A stretch of 9,460 bases of DNA, taken from an uncultured Clostridia bacterium (GTDB lineage: Bacteria > Bacillota > Clostridia > Oscillospirales > Acutalibacteraceae). The position numbers and the translations under genes are program-made. Below are positions 1 to 6,019 of this stretch, piece after piece; positions within the stretch are counted from its first letter, which is position 1; every line of letters begins with the position of its first letter. The stretch lies in NCBI GenBank assembly GCA_945788455.1, contig CALZMC010000009.1, positions 1 through 9,460 on the forward strand, read 5' to 3'. Below the pieces are notes generated by a model, which did not search any database, had not been told where the DNA came from, and saw only the letters and a list, made by a program, of their open reading frames with translations.

Positions 1-1
1 T

Positions 2-217
2 GCCGAAACAGACAATCTTGCCTTTAGCGCGAAGCTTATGACCTTTGAATGCGGTATGAGATTTTTGACAGATTATCTTAACGGAGACGTTTATTTCAAG
101 ACAGGCTATCCCGAGCATAATCTTGTTAGAGCGAGAAATCAATTTGCACTTGTTCGCGATATGGAAAAGAAAATGGACGAAATGGAAAATATCATTAAAG
201 AAATAGCAGGCAAATAA
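2..217 (+). CDS. C-terminal fragment of a sugar kinase-like phosphotransferase (N-acetylhexosamine 1-kinase type)
   Basis: Reading frame 2 is open from the left edge to a TAA at 215-217 and gives 71 residues, so the gene is cut by the window and its start and kinase core are not visible. The visible part contains GMRFLTDYLNGDVYFK, followed by a YPEHNLVRARNQFALV segment and a lysine/glutamate-rich helix at the end. From memory this resembles the C-terminal lobe of N-acetylhexosamine 1-kinases (NahK, formerly called mucin-desulfatase-like), which belong to the aminoglycoside phosphotransferase fold and phosphorylate GlcNAc or GalNAc at C1 in the cytoplasm. The catalytic Asp and the ATP-binding motifs lie outside the window, so substrate and activity are inferred from a short tail only. 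It converges on the permease gene on the other strand. Confidence 0.6.
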   Translation, partial: AETDNLAFSAKLMTFECGMRFLTDYLNGDVYFKTGYPEHNLVRARNQFALVRDMEKKMDEMENIIKEIAGK

Positions 218-240
218 AATATTGATAATATATAATAAGA

Positions 241-273
241 AAAGGACTGAATTCAATTTGAATTCAGTCCTTT
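241..273. terminator. Hairpin between converging genes, probable bidirectional terminator
   Basis: A perfect inverted repeat, AAAGGACTGAATTCA at 241-255 and its complement at 259-273, gives a 15-bp stem with a 3-base loop (ATT). It lies 23 bases after the stop of the plus-strand kinase fragment and 24 bases after the stop of the minus-strand permease gene. The stem's own A/T ends supply short T runs in both directions (TTTC on the plus strand, TTTTCTTA on the minus strand). The T tracts are short, so strength is uncertain, but the position between converging genes fits a shared terminator. Confidence 0.8.
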
Positions 274-297
274 CAGTTATGATTTATTTTATATTAA

Positions 298-1548
298 TTA
301 TTCGCTTCGAAGTGCGTCAATAGGGCTCATTTGGGCTGCTTTTCTTGCCGGATAGATACCGAAGAACAAGCCTACGCCACTTGAGAACAACAGCGCAAGT
401 GCTATCAGCCACCAAGTAATATTAGGCTTAATATCAATTACCGAGCAAGCCGCAAACGCTCCTGCTATACCAATCGAAACACCTATAATACCACCGATTA
501 AGCAAAGAATTATCGACTCTGTCAAAAATTGAAGCGTAATAATTTTTGTCTTAGCGCCAAGTGATTTTCGAATACCGATTTCTCTCGTTCGCTCGGTTAC
601 CGATACGAGCATAATGTTCATTACACCGATACCGCCGACAATCAGAGAAATGGCACCTACGCCTGCAATAAAGATTGTTAATACAGACATAATAATATTT
701 ACGATTTCAACATACGTTGCCATATTCTGTGCTGTGTACATTTTATTCGAATAATTGCCGTGTGCAGATTTCAAATAGTTGACGGCTGCGTTTCCGACTG
801 CGTCATAATCATAGCCTTCCTCAGCAATTACAAATACACTTCCAAGCTGAGCATCTGCACCTGTAATCTGCGTTAATGTAGTACAAGGCATAAACAATGC
901 AATTATGACCTGATCGGTTCCGGCAGAAAGCATACTTGCCATATTCGATGAGCCTCCGACAGTATTCGCCATTGCGTCAATATTAGCAACACCGCAAATT
1001 CTTATTTTCATAGACTTACCGCTCGATGATACAGTAACGTATTCGTTAGTAACGTCCTCGTATCCGAATGCAGCCTGCGCCGAAGATATGCCCATTATAG
1101 CAACAGGAGCATTAGCCTGATATTCCTCATCAGTAAAAAATCTGCCATACGTACAAGTCTCGGGCATAGCAAATTGAACATCGCTGTTTACACCGATAAT
1201 CATTGCAGTAGCCTCTGTTGCAGTTTTGTCAATAGTCGCTCTGCCGAAGCCCATAAGCATAGGCGAGCATCTGTCAACACCCTTAACCTTACTCTTAATA
1301 TTTTCTACATCGTTAAGGGTAATAAAGTCATTATCGGTGGCAGAAGTAGCGTCAACGCTGATAAGCACCGCATTAGAGCCCATATCCTCAATAAGACCAA
1401 CAATATAATCTCTAACACCCGTACCTGCGCCGATAATCATAATAACCGATGTAATACCGATGATTATACCAAGCATTGTAAGTAGGCTACGCATCCAATT
1501 TGCTTTTATGCACTTTACAGCAATTTTCAAGCTTTCACTTATATTCAC
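298..1548 (-). CDS. MacB/YknZ-like ABC transporter permease (FtsX family)
   Basis: A 416-residue membrane protein, the transmembrane half of a type VII (MacB-like) ABC system. Residues 21-43 form the first membrane helix. Residues about 44-280 form a MacB-type extracytoplasmic domain. Residues about 283-312, 339-370 and 377-400 form three further helices of an FtsX domain. The loop TERTREIGIRKSLGA at 318-332 and the tail ARKAAQMSPIDALR at 401-414 are hallmarks of the family. Four helices and full length match the family, so it looks intact. Translation starts at GTG (1546-1548), with GGAG eight bases upstream directly behind the adaptor's stop codon, so the two genes are probably translationally coupled. 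Unlike MacB of Gram-negative bacteria it has no fused ATPase domain, and no separate ATPase gene lies next to it. The exported or resisted substrate cannot be told from the sequence; peptides or toxic compounds are usual for the family. Confidence 0.93.
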   Translation of the reverse strand: MNISESLKIAVKCIKANWMRSLLTMLGIIIGITSVIMIIGAGTGVRDYIVGLIEDMGSNAVLISVDATSATDNDFITLNDVENIKSKVKGVDRCSPMLMGFGRATIDKTATEATAMIIGVNSDVQFAMPETCTYGRFFTDEEYQANAPVAIMGISSAQAAFGYEDVTNEYVTVSSSGKSMKIRICGVANIDAMANTVGGSSNMASMLSAGTDQVIIALFMPCTTLTQITGADAQLGSVFVIAEEGYDYDAVGNAAVNYLKSAHGNYSNKMYTAQNMATYVEIVNIIMSVLTIFIAGVGAISLIVGGIGVMNIMLVSVTERTREIGIRKSLGAKTKIITLQFLTESIILCLIGGIIGVSIGIAGAFAACSVIDIKPNITWWLIALALLFSSGVGLFFGIYPARKAAQMSPIDALRSE

Positions 1549-1556
1549 TCTAAAGT

Positions 1557-1560
1557 CTCC
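1557..1560 (-). promoter_or_regulatory. Ribosome binding site of the permease gene, supporting a GTG start
   Basis: On the minus strand GGAG lies immediately after the TAG stop of the adaptor gene, eight bases before GTG at 1546-1548. With the AG of the stop codon it reads AGGGAG. The spacing supports this GTG as the start, as does the N-terminal sequence, which begins a few residues before the amphipathic segment typical of this family. Confidence 0.75.
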
Positions 1561-3240
1561 CTACTTTTTATTGGTAATAACCTTTACCTTAAATGTGTCG
1601 TCCTCATAATCAGCAGCAGGAGCAGCGATAATCTGGTCTCCAACGTTGATTCCCGACTTAACCTCATAGGCAGTATCGGATACTGCACCTGTTTCAATCA
1701 AAGTCTTTGTAGCAGTTTTTTCTTCAGGATTGTACAAATATACGTATGAGCCTGTCTTTTCAAGCTTAATTGACTCAATAGGAACTACCGTAATATCGTG
1801 GTATTCGCCTGTTACAATTTCTACATCGGCATCAAAGCCAACAGTAATATTCTCGTCAACCTCAGGTATTGCGATAACGCAATCAACACCCGCACCGCTT
1901 GCTGTCAGGCTTGAAAGACCGCTTATGCCGGCCATTGAGCCAACATTATCAAGAATGCTTGAGCCATCGCCACCGGTAGCTGTCGGAGCGATTGAAACGA
2001 CCTCGCCCTCATACTTGCCGAATGCTGTTGTAACAGTTGCAGTCATACCTAATTTAACCTTGTGTAAATCGTATTCTCCAAGGCTGACTGTTACAGCCAT
2101 ACTGTCAAGATTTTCAAGTGTAATACCTGGAGAGACAAGAGTAGTCTGCACTCCGGGGGTAACATCAACAGCAGTAATTGTGCCGTCAAATGCAGCAACC
2201 CAACCCTCTGACATACTCTGTCTCTGTGCCTTTAAGACATCGAGAGCCTGCTTTGATGTCTTCAATGCTTTCTTTTGGGCATTTACAACAGTTGGGTCAG
2301 CCTTTGCGTCAAATACAGCCTTTTGTGCCTGTAATGACATTAGCTGAATTTGTGCCGAAGATAGCTTTGCCCCATCGGTTTCGGAAACTGACTTAACTAA
2401 AGCCTGAAAGTCGATAGATTCAACAATTTGCTTTGCAACATCCGCCGATATACCGCTGTCAATAAGTTTATCTAAAACCTCGTCTGCAATCTCGTCAGGA
2501 TTAAACGAGCCTGCAAGCTGTGATACAGTATCGGCAATAACCTTTACTGCCTTAGTTAATGTATCTAAATCCTCGGTAATCTGTGTTAATTTTTCATTTA
2601 GCTCTTTAATTTGGTTTGCTAAATCCTCAGTAGGATTTGCCGATGGAGGAAGAGTTGTTGTTACTCTTTTTGTTGTAGTTGTAGTTGTTGTTGTTATAGT
2701 TGTAGTTTTTGTTGTGGTAGTACGTCTTGTTGTACTGCTTGTAGGTCTTGTTGAAGGCTTTGCTGTTGACGGAACAGTTGTCTTTTCTTCAAGCTTTTTT
2801 ACAGTTTTTTCCATTGCAGAAATTTGTGTCTGTAATGTCTTTGACTTATTCTGTGCGCTTTTCTGCTCCTTTACGGCCTTGTTATAATCAGCCTGAGCTT
2901 CATTGTATGTTTCCTGGAGTGATGAAATTTGAGCATCCAAATCGGAAACATCAAAGGTAGCAAGAACATCTCCCTGCTTTACCTTATCGCCGACCTTAAC
3001 AAAAACCTCTTTTACAGTAGCGACAGAGCTAACCTTGTAATCCTTACGAGTACCCGATGTAACATCGCCGGTTAGCGATACCTTCTCGTATATATCGCCT
3101 GCAGAAATGGTATAAAGAGTCGCTTCCTTGCCTTTATTCTTTTGTGCAACGACAACACCCGAGGTGCCGGCTATTGCAACAACAAGAACTGCACAAATAG
3201 CAATAATCATTTTCTTTTTATTTTTCTTTACAGTTGCCAT
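1561..3240 (-). CDS. MacA/YknX-like membrane-fusion (HlyD family) efflux adaptor with threonine-rich insert
   Basis: A 559-residue adaptor subunit that would sit on the outside of the membrane and work with the permease encoded 12 bases downstream. Residues 11-32 are a single N-terminal membrane anchor after a lysine-rich start. Residues about 68-96 are the first lipoyl-like half (VKVGDKVKQGDVLATFD). Residues 97-151 are a coiled coil. Residues 154-204 are threonine-rich, with a TTTTTTTT run. Residues 205-343 continue with helical, coiled-coil-like sequence. Residues about 347-380 are the second lipoyl half, and the remainder is a beta-barrel and membrane-proximal domain with a glycine/serine-rich loop near 420-452. 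Family members are usually about 350-450 residues long; the extra length is in the hairpin. The ATG at 3238-3240 has AGAGG seven bases upstream. The closest functional analogue I can suggest is YknX of Bacillus, but the substrate is unknown. Confidence 0.9.
   Translation of the reverse strand: MATVKKNKKKMIIAICAVLVVAIAGTSGVVVAQKNKGKEATLYTISAGDIYEKVSLTGDVTSGTRKDYKVSSVATVKEVFVKVGDKVKQGDVLATFDVSDLDAQISSLQETYNEAQADYNKAVKEQKSAQNKSKTLQTQISAMEKTVKKLEEKTTVPSTAKPSTRPTSSTTRRTTTTKTTTITTTTTTTTKRVTTTLPPSANPTEDLANQIKELNEKLTQITEDLDTLTKAVKVIADTVSQLAGSFNPDEIADEVLDKLIDSGISADVAKQIVESIDFQALVKSVSETDGAKLSSAQIQLMSLQAQKAVFDAKADPTVVNAQKKALKTSKQALDVLKAQRQSMSEGWVAAFDGTITAVDVTPGVQTTLVSPGITLENLDSMAVTVSLGEYDLHKVKLGMTATVTTAFGKYEGEVVSIAPTATGGDGSSILDNVGSMAGISGLSSLTASGAGVDCVIAIPEVDENITVGFDADVEIVTGEYHDITVVPIESIKLEKTGSYVYLYNPEEKTATKTLIETGAVSDTAYEVKSGINVGDQIIAAPAADYEDDTFKVKVITNKK
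2653..2730 (-). repeat. Low-complexity ACN codon tract encoding a threonine-rich linker
   Basis: Within the adaptor gene the minus strand consists largely of ACA, ACT and ACG codons. Positions 2671-2721 encode 15 threonines out of 17 residues, and a further TTT lies at 2653-2661. On the plus strand it reads as imperfect GTT/GTA triplets. It is in frame and does not disrupt the gene. Such tracts can change length by replication slippage; that is inference. Confidence 0.8.
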
Positions 3241-3247
3241 AATATAA

Positions 3248-3252
3248 CCTCT
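3248..3252 (-). promoter_or_regulatory. Ribosome binding site of the adaptor gene
   Basis: AGAGG on the minus strand lies seven bases before the ATG at 3238-3240. It fixes the start just before the lysine-rich N-terminus and membrane anchor. Confidence 0.7.
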
Positions 3253-3283
3253 GCTTCTAAAAATACTTAATTAATTCGCTTGT

Positions 3284-3321
3284 TAGTATAATTGCAAATA
3301 GTATAATTGTCAATAACAATT
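3284..3321. repeat. Direct repeat and overlapping dyad at the adaptor promoter, possible operator
   Basis: TAGTATAATTG occurs twice, at 3284-3294 and 3299-3309, with a 15-base period. The second copy runs into a perfect inverted repeat, AATTGT-CAATA-ACAATT, at 3305-3321. Together they cover the -10 box, the spacer and the -35 box. This arrangement fits binding of a regulator, but the region is AT-rich and short repeats arise easily there. Confidence 0.4.
3285..3313 (-). promoter_or_regulatory. Sigma-A type promoter of the adaptor-permease operon
   Basis: On the minus strand a perfect TTGACA -35 box (3308-3313) is followed by a 17-base spacer and a TATACT -10 box (3285-3290). Transcription would start near 3278, about 38 bases before the adaptor ATG. 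It lies in the 118-base gap behind purD, so the exporter genes can be transcribed independently of the purine operon. Confidence 0.75.
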
Positions 3322-3358
3322 TGTAAAATTTTAGAATTTGTTAATTAATTATTCAATT

Positions 3359-4630
3359 TTATGCATTTAATGCACGTTTTCCAATATCTTTTCTGTAATG
3401 CGCTCCGTCAAAATTGATTTTTTCTACTGCATCATAAGATTTATTTAGTGCATCCTGTAAGTTGTTTCCAAGTGCTGTTACACCGAGAACTCTGCCACCT
3501 GAGGTAACAAGCTTGCCGTCCTTAATGGCTGTGCCTGCGTGATAAACCGTAACGCCCTCAAGCTGACCGTCTGTCAGGCCTGTTATCTCAATTCCCTTTG
3601 GATATGACTTTGGATAGCCCTTCGATGCCATAATCACACAAGTACAAGCCTCATCGCTCCACTCGATATCAAGCTCGCTTAATGTTTCGTTATTAATAGC
3701 CTCAAAAATATCCATAATATCAGTCTTCAGTCTTGGCAGAACGACCTGTGTTTCAGGGTCGCCAAAGCGACAGTTATATTCGATAACCTTCGGTCCCTTT
3801 GGAGTAATCATAAGGCCGAAATAAAGACAACCCTTAAAGGTTCTGCCCTCTTTGTTCATAGCCTCGATGGTAGGGATGAATATCTTTTCCATACATTCTC
3901 TTGCAACATCGTCAGTATAATACGGATTTGGAGAAACTGTACCCATACCGCCTGTGTTTAGTCCCTTATCGCCGTCTAATGCTCTCTTGTGGTCCATAGA
4001 AGATACCATAGGCTTTACACACTTGCCGTCAGTAAAAGCAAGAACAGAAACCTCAGGGCCTGTTAAGAATTCCTCGACAACAACATTATTACCCGATGCG
4101 CCGAAAATCTTATCCTCCATAATTTCCTTAACACCGTCAATAGCATCTTCAAGTGTTTCGGGAATTATTACACCCTTACCGAGTGCAAGACCGTCAGCCT
4201 TAATAACTGTTGGAAATTCATTCTTTTCTTTAATATATTCAATAACGTCCTCTGCCTTGTCAAAAACCTTATATTCTGCAGTAGGAATATTATATTTTTC
4301 CATCAAATCCTTAGAAAAAACCTTTGAGCCTTCGATAATGGCAGCATTTGCTCTTGGACCGAATGTCTTAAAGCCTGCGTCATTTAATGCGTCAACCATA
4401 CCTGCAACAAGCGGATCATCAGGTGCAACGACTACAAAATCGGCTTTAATCTCCTTTGCAAGATTAACAACGCCGTCAATATCCGTTGCTGATACATTAT
4501 AGCATTTCGCATCATAAGAAATTCCGCCGTTACCGGGACAACAGGCGATGCTGTCAACCTTTTTTGACTCTTTTATTTTTCTGATTAGTGCGTGCTCTCT
4601 TCCGCCGCCGCCAACAACTAATACCTTCAT
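3359..4630 (-). CDS. purD: Phosphoribosylamine-glycine ligase (GAR synthetase)
   Basis: PurD joins glycine to 5-phosphoribosylamine using ATP, making GAR in the second step of de novo purine synthesis in the cytoplasm. The protein is 423 residues, the normal length. Visible landmarks are VLVVGGGGREHAL at 3-15 (N-terminal domain), the ATP-grasp segments around TVIKADGLALGKGV (141-154) and VVVEEFLTGPEVSVLAF (183-199), DHKRALDGDKGLNTGGMG at 213-230, YNCRFGDPETQ at 285-295 (metal/ATP site), and the C-terminal TSGGRVLGVTA and FDGAHYRKDIG. The frame is open 48 bases further upstream, but ATG at 4628-4630 starts the conserved domain and has AAGGAG seven bases before it, so that start was chosen. It is the last gene of the purine operon, as in Bacillus subtilis, and no strong terminator follows it. 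Confidence 0.98.
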   Translation of the reverse strand: MKVLVVGGGGREHALIRKIKESKKVDSIACCPGNGGISYDAKCYNVSATDIDGVVNLAKEIKADFVVVAPDDPLVAGMVDALNDAGFKTFGPRANAAIIEGSKVFSKDLMEKYNIPTAEYKVFDKAEDVIEYIKEKNEFPTVIKADGLALGKGVIIPETLEDAIDGVKEIMEDKIFGASGNNVVVEEFLTGPEVSVLAFTDGKCVKPMVSSMDHKRALDGDKGLNTGGMGTVSPNPYYTDDVARECMEKIFIPTIEAMNKEGRTFKGCLYFGLMITPKGPKVIEYNCRFGDPETQVVLPRLKTDIMDIFEAINNETLSELDIEWSDEACTCVIMASKGYPKSYPKGIEITGLTDGQLEGVTVYHAGTAIKDGKLVTSGGRVLGVTALGNNLQDALNKSYDAVEKINFDGAHYRKDIGKRALNA

Positions 4631-4637
4631 TTTCGTT

Positions 4638-4643
4638 CTCCTT
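4638..4643 (-). promoter_or_regulatory. Ribosome binding site deciding the purD start
   Basis: AAGGAG on the minus strand lies seven bases before the ATG at 4628-4630. It excludes the upstream in-frame ATG at 4676-4678, which would add 16 unrelated residues and run through a hairpin. Confidence 0.85.
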
Positions 4644-4656
4644 ATATAGCATATTA

Positions 4657-4676
4657 GGGTGACGCTACGGTCACCC
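4657..4676 (-). other. GC-rich hairpin between the IMP cyclohydrolase gene and purD
   Basis: GGGTGAC (4657-4663) and GTCACCC (4670-4676) form a perfect 7-bp stem with a six-base loop. It fills most of the 51-base gap between the two genes, the largest gap in the purine operon. On the minus strand no T run follows, only TAATATGC, so it is not a normal intrinsic terminator. It could be an RNA processing or stabilising stem, a weak attenuator, or a copy of a small dispersed repeat. Confidence 0.5.
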
Positions 4677-4681
4677 ATTTA

Positions 4682-5386
4682 TTATTTGTTCTTATTAATA
4701 ATTCTTGTCTCTTCCTCGCCTGTTTCAAGGTCGATAAAACGAGTGAAAAGCGAAACCTTGTTATCCTCATTTAGATTATTCCAAATGTCAGCTGTGAACT
4801 CATCAATATCAGCTGCGTCAATTTCAACAGGAGTAGGCTCGCCCTCGAATGACGGAATAGGGTCGCCGTCACACTTATAGGTGTGAATGAAATGGCCTAA
4901 GCCTGCCTCTGCCGGATACTCAAAGAAATATCTTAGGCATTGAGGTTTGCCCATATTTGACTTTAGAATAGAAAGAACATAGTCGCCGTTTGGCTTTACA
5001 ACACCTGAAATTCTTGGTGTATAGTTAGGAGCATCAGGCTCAAACTCACGAGTTAAAAGAGCATGACGATAACAATGTCCCTCCTGCATAAAATCATAGA
5101 TTGTATCGGTCTGGTCGCCGTTTGTAACGATAGTCTTTCCGTCAAGCTTTAGAACAGGATTGTAAATAATAAGGCTTGGGTCCTCCATTTTGCTCTCGTC
5201 AAAAGCCTTTGTGCGAATACCGCCTCTGTCGTTCGGCTCAAAAATTCTGTTTCGGCTGTTTACACTTCTGCCCATAATAAAATACGCAATAACAGCCTTT
5301 TTGTTATCCTTTGATTTTCCGAGAACGATACCGCGTCCCGGATAAGTATTTGTATTAAGCTCGTTTAATAGTGATACAACTTCCAT
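4682..5386 (-). CDS. purO: IMP cyclohydrolase, PurO-type family (stand-alone)
   Basis: This enzyme should close the second ring of the purine, converting FAICAR to IMP, the last step of the pathway. The 234-residue protein is unlike the MGS-like cyclohydrolase domain of bifunctional PurH. It matches what I recall of the IMP_cyclohyd family typified by archaeal PurO, which has an Ntn-hydrolase-like fold: YPGRGIVLG at 15-23, IMGRSVNSRNR at 37-47, VTNGDQTDTIYD at 87-98, PDAPNYTPRISG at 117-128 and GLGHFIHTY at 162-170. The family is also known in Clostridia. The start ATG at 5384-5386 has AGAGG six bases upstream, and that site overlaps the purN stop. It sits between purN and purD, exactly where purH sits in Bacillus. 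An AICAR formyltransferase is not in the window. The gene symbol follows the archaeal name; the family assignment is from motif recognition. Confidence 0.88.
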   Translation of the reverse strand: MEVVSLLNELNTNTYPGRGIVLGKSKDNKKAVIAYFIMGRSVNSRNRIFEPNDRGGIRTKAFDESKMEDPSLIIYNPVLKLDGKTIVTNGDQTDTIYDFMQEGHCYRHALLTREFEPDAPNYTPRISGVVKPNGDYVLSILKSNMGKPQCLRYFFEYPAEAGLGHFIHTYKCDGDPIPSFEGEPTPVEIDAADIDEFTADIWNNLNEDNKVSLFTRFIDLETGEEETRIINKNK

Positions 5387-5395
5387 AGCACACCT

Positions 5396-6019
5396 CTAAA
5401 TAATTTCTGTTTTATTTCCGTTAATCTTAATTCTGCCCTCACAGAAAAGAGATACAGCCTTTGGCAAAATCTCCCACTCTGCCTGACGCATAACTCTGTA
5501 CTGAAGAATGTCCTCGTTATCGCCCTGCTCGACAGGTACTGCCTTTTGAAGAATAATTGCTCCGCCGTCAGTAATCTCGTTAACAAAATGAGCAGTAGCA
5601 CCTGTAACCTTAACACCGCTGTTCAAAACTGCAGTGTGAACCTTTTTTCCGTAAAAGCCGTCCCCACAAAACATAGGGATAAGACTTGGATGAATATTAA
5701 TTATCTTGTTTCGATATTTTGTAACAAGCTCTTCGCCGAGAATTGAAAGAAAGCCTGCAAGAACAATCAAATCAATATCCTTGTCCTTTAGCACATCAAG
5801 TATAGCCTTGTCATACTCCTGCTTTGAGGAATATGATTTTCTGTTAACAACAGTGCTTTCGATACCTGCTTTTTTTGCTCTTTCGAGTGCGTAAGCATTC
5901 TCGTTACTTGCGAGAACGAATGTGATTTTTCCGTTCTTTATCTCGCCTCTTGACTCGGCATCAATAAGTGCCTGAAGATTTGTTCCGCCACCGGATACGA
6001 ATACAGCTATATTCATCAT
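5396..6019 (-). CDS. purN: Phosphoribosylglycinamide formyltransferase (GAR transformylase, folate-dependent)
   Basis: PurN transfers a formyl group from 10-formyltetrahydrofolate to GAR. The 207-residue length is normal. The phosphate-binding start is VFVSGGGTNLQALID (6-20). Catalytic residues by family are N108 and H110 in NIHPSLIP and D151 in the ITDGGAII segment. The stretch MFCGDGFYGKKVH (116-128) differs from the FPG-type loop of E. coli PurN, but I recall it as common in clostridial homologues. The first ATG (6017-6019) overlaps the purM stop by four bases (ATGA). A second ATG directly follows at 6014-6016, and either could be used because upstream AAGGG is rather distant. Only nine bases separate its stop from the next gene, so it is tightly coupled in the operon. 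Confidence 0.97.
   Translation of the reverse strand: MMNIAVFVSGGGTNLQALIDAESRGEIKNGKITFVLASNENAYALERAKKAGIESTVVNRKSYSSKQEYDKAILDVLKDKDIDLIVLAGFLSILGEELVTKYRNKIINIHPSLIPMFCGDGFYGKKVHTAVLNSGVKVTGATAHFVNEITDGGAIILQKAVPVEQGDNEDILQYRVMRQAEWEILPKAVSLFCEGRIKINGNKTEII

Noticed and set aside
1730..2347. 205-codon plus-strand open frame opposite the adaptor gene
   Set aside because: It is antisense to a clear adaptor gene, has no recognisable domain or ribosome site, and its composition mirrors the real gene's codons.
2653..2730. Triplet tract as a CRISPR-like or minisatellite array
   Set aside because: It has no spaced unit repeats, is in frame within a coding region and simply encodes a threonine-rich linker.
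3954..4502. 182-codon plus-strand open frame opposite purD
   Set aside because: It lies fully inside the strongly conserved purD gene on the other strand, with Ser/Ile-rich sequence typical of antisense shadows.
4631..4678. Upstream extension of purD by 16 residues to an ATG at 4676-4678
   Set aside because: The extension runs through the hairpin, is unlike PurD N-termini, and has no good ribosome site; AAGGAG fits the ATG at 4628-4630.
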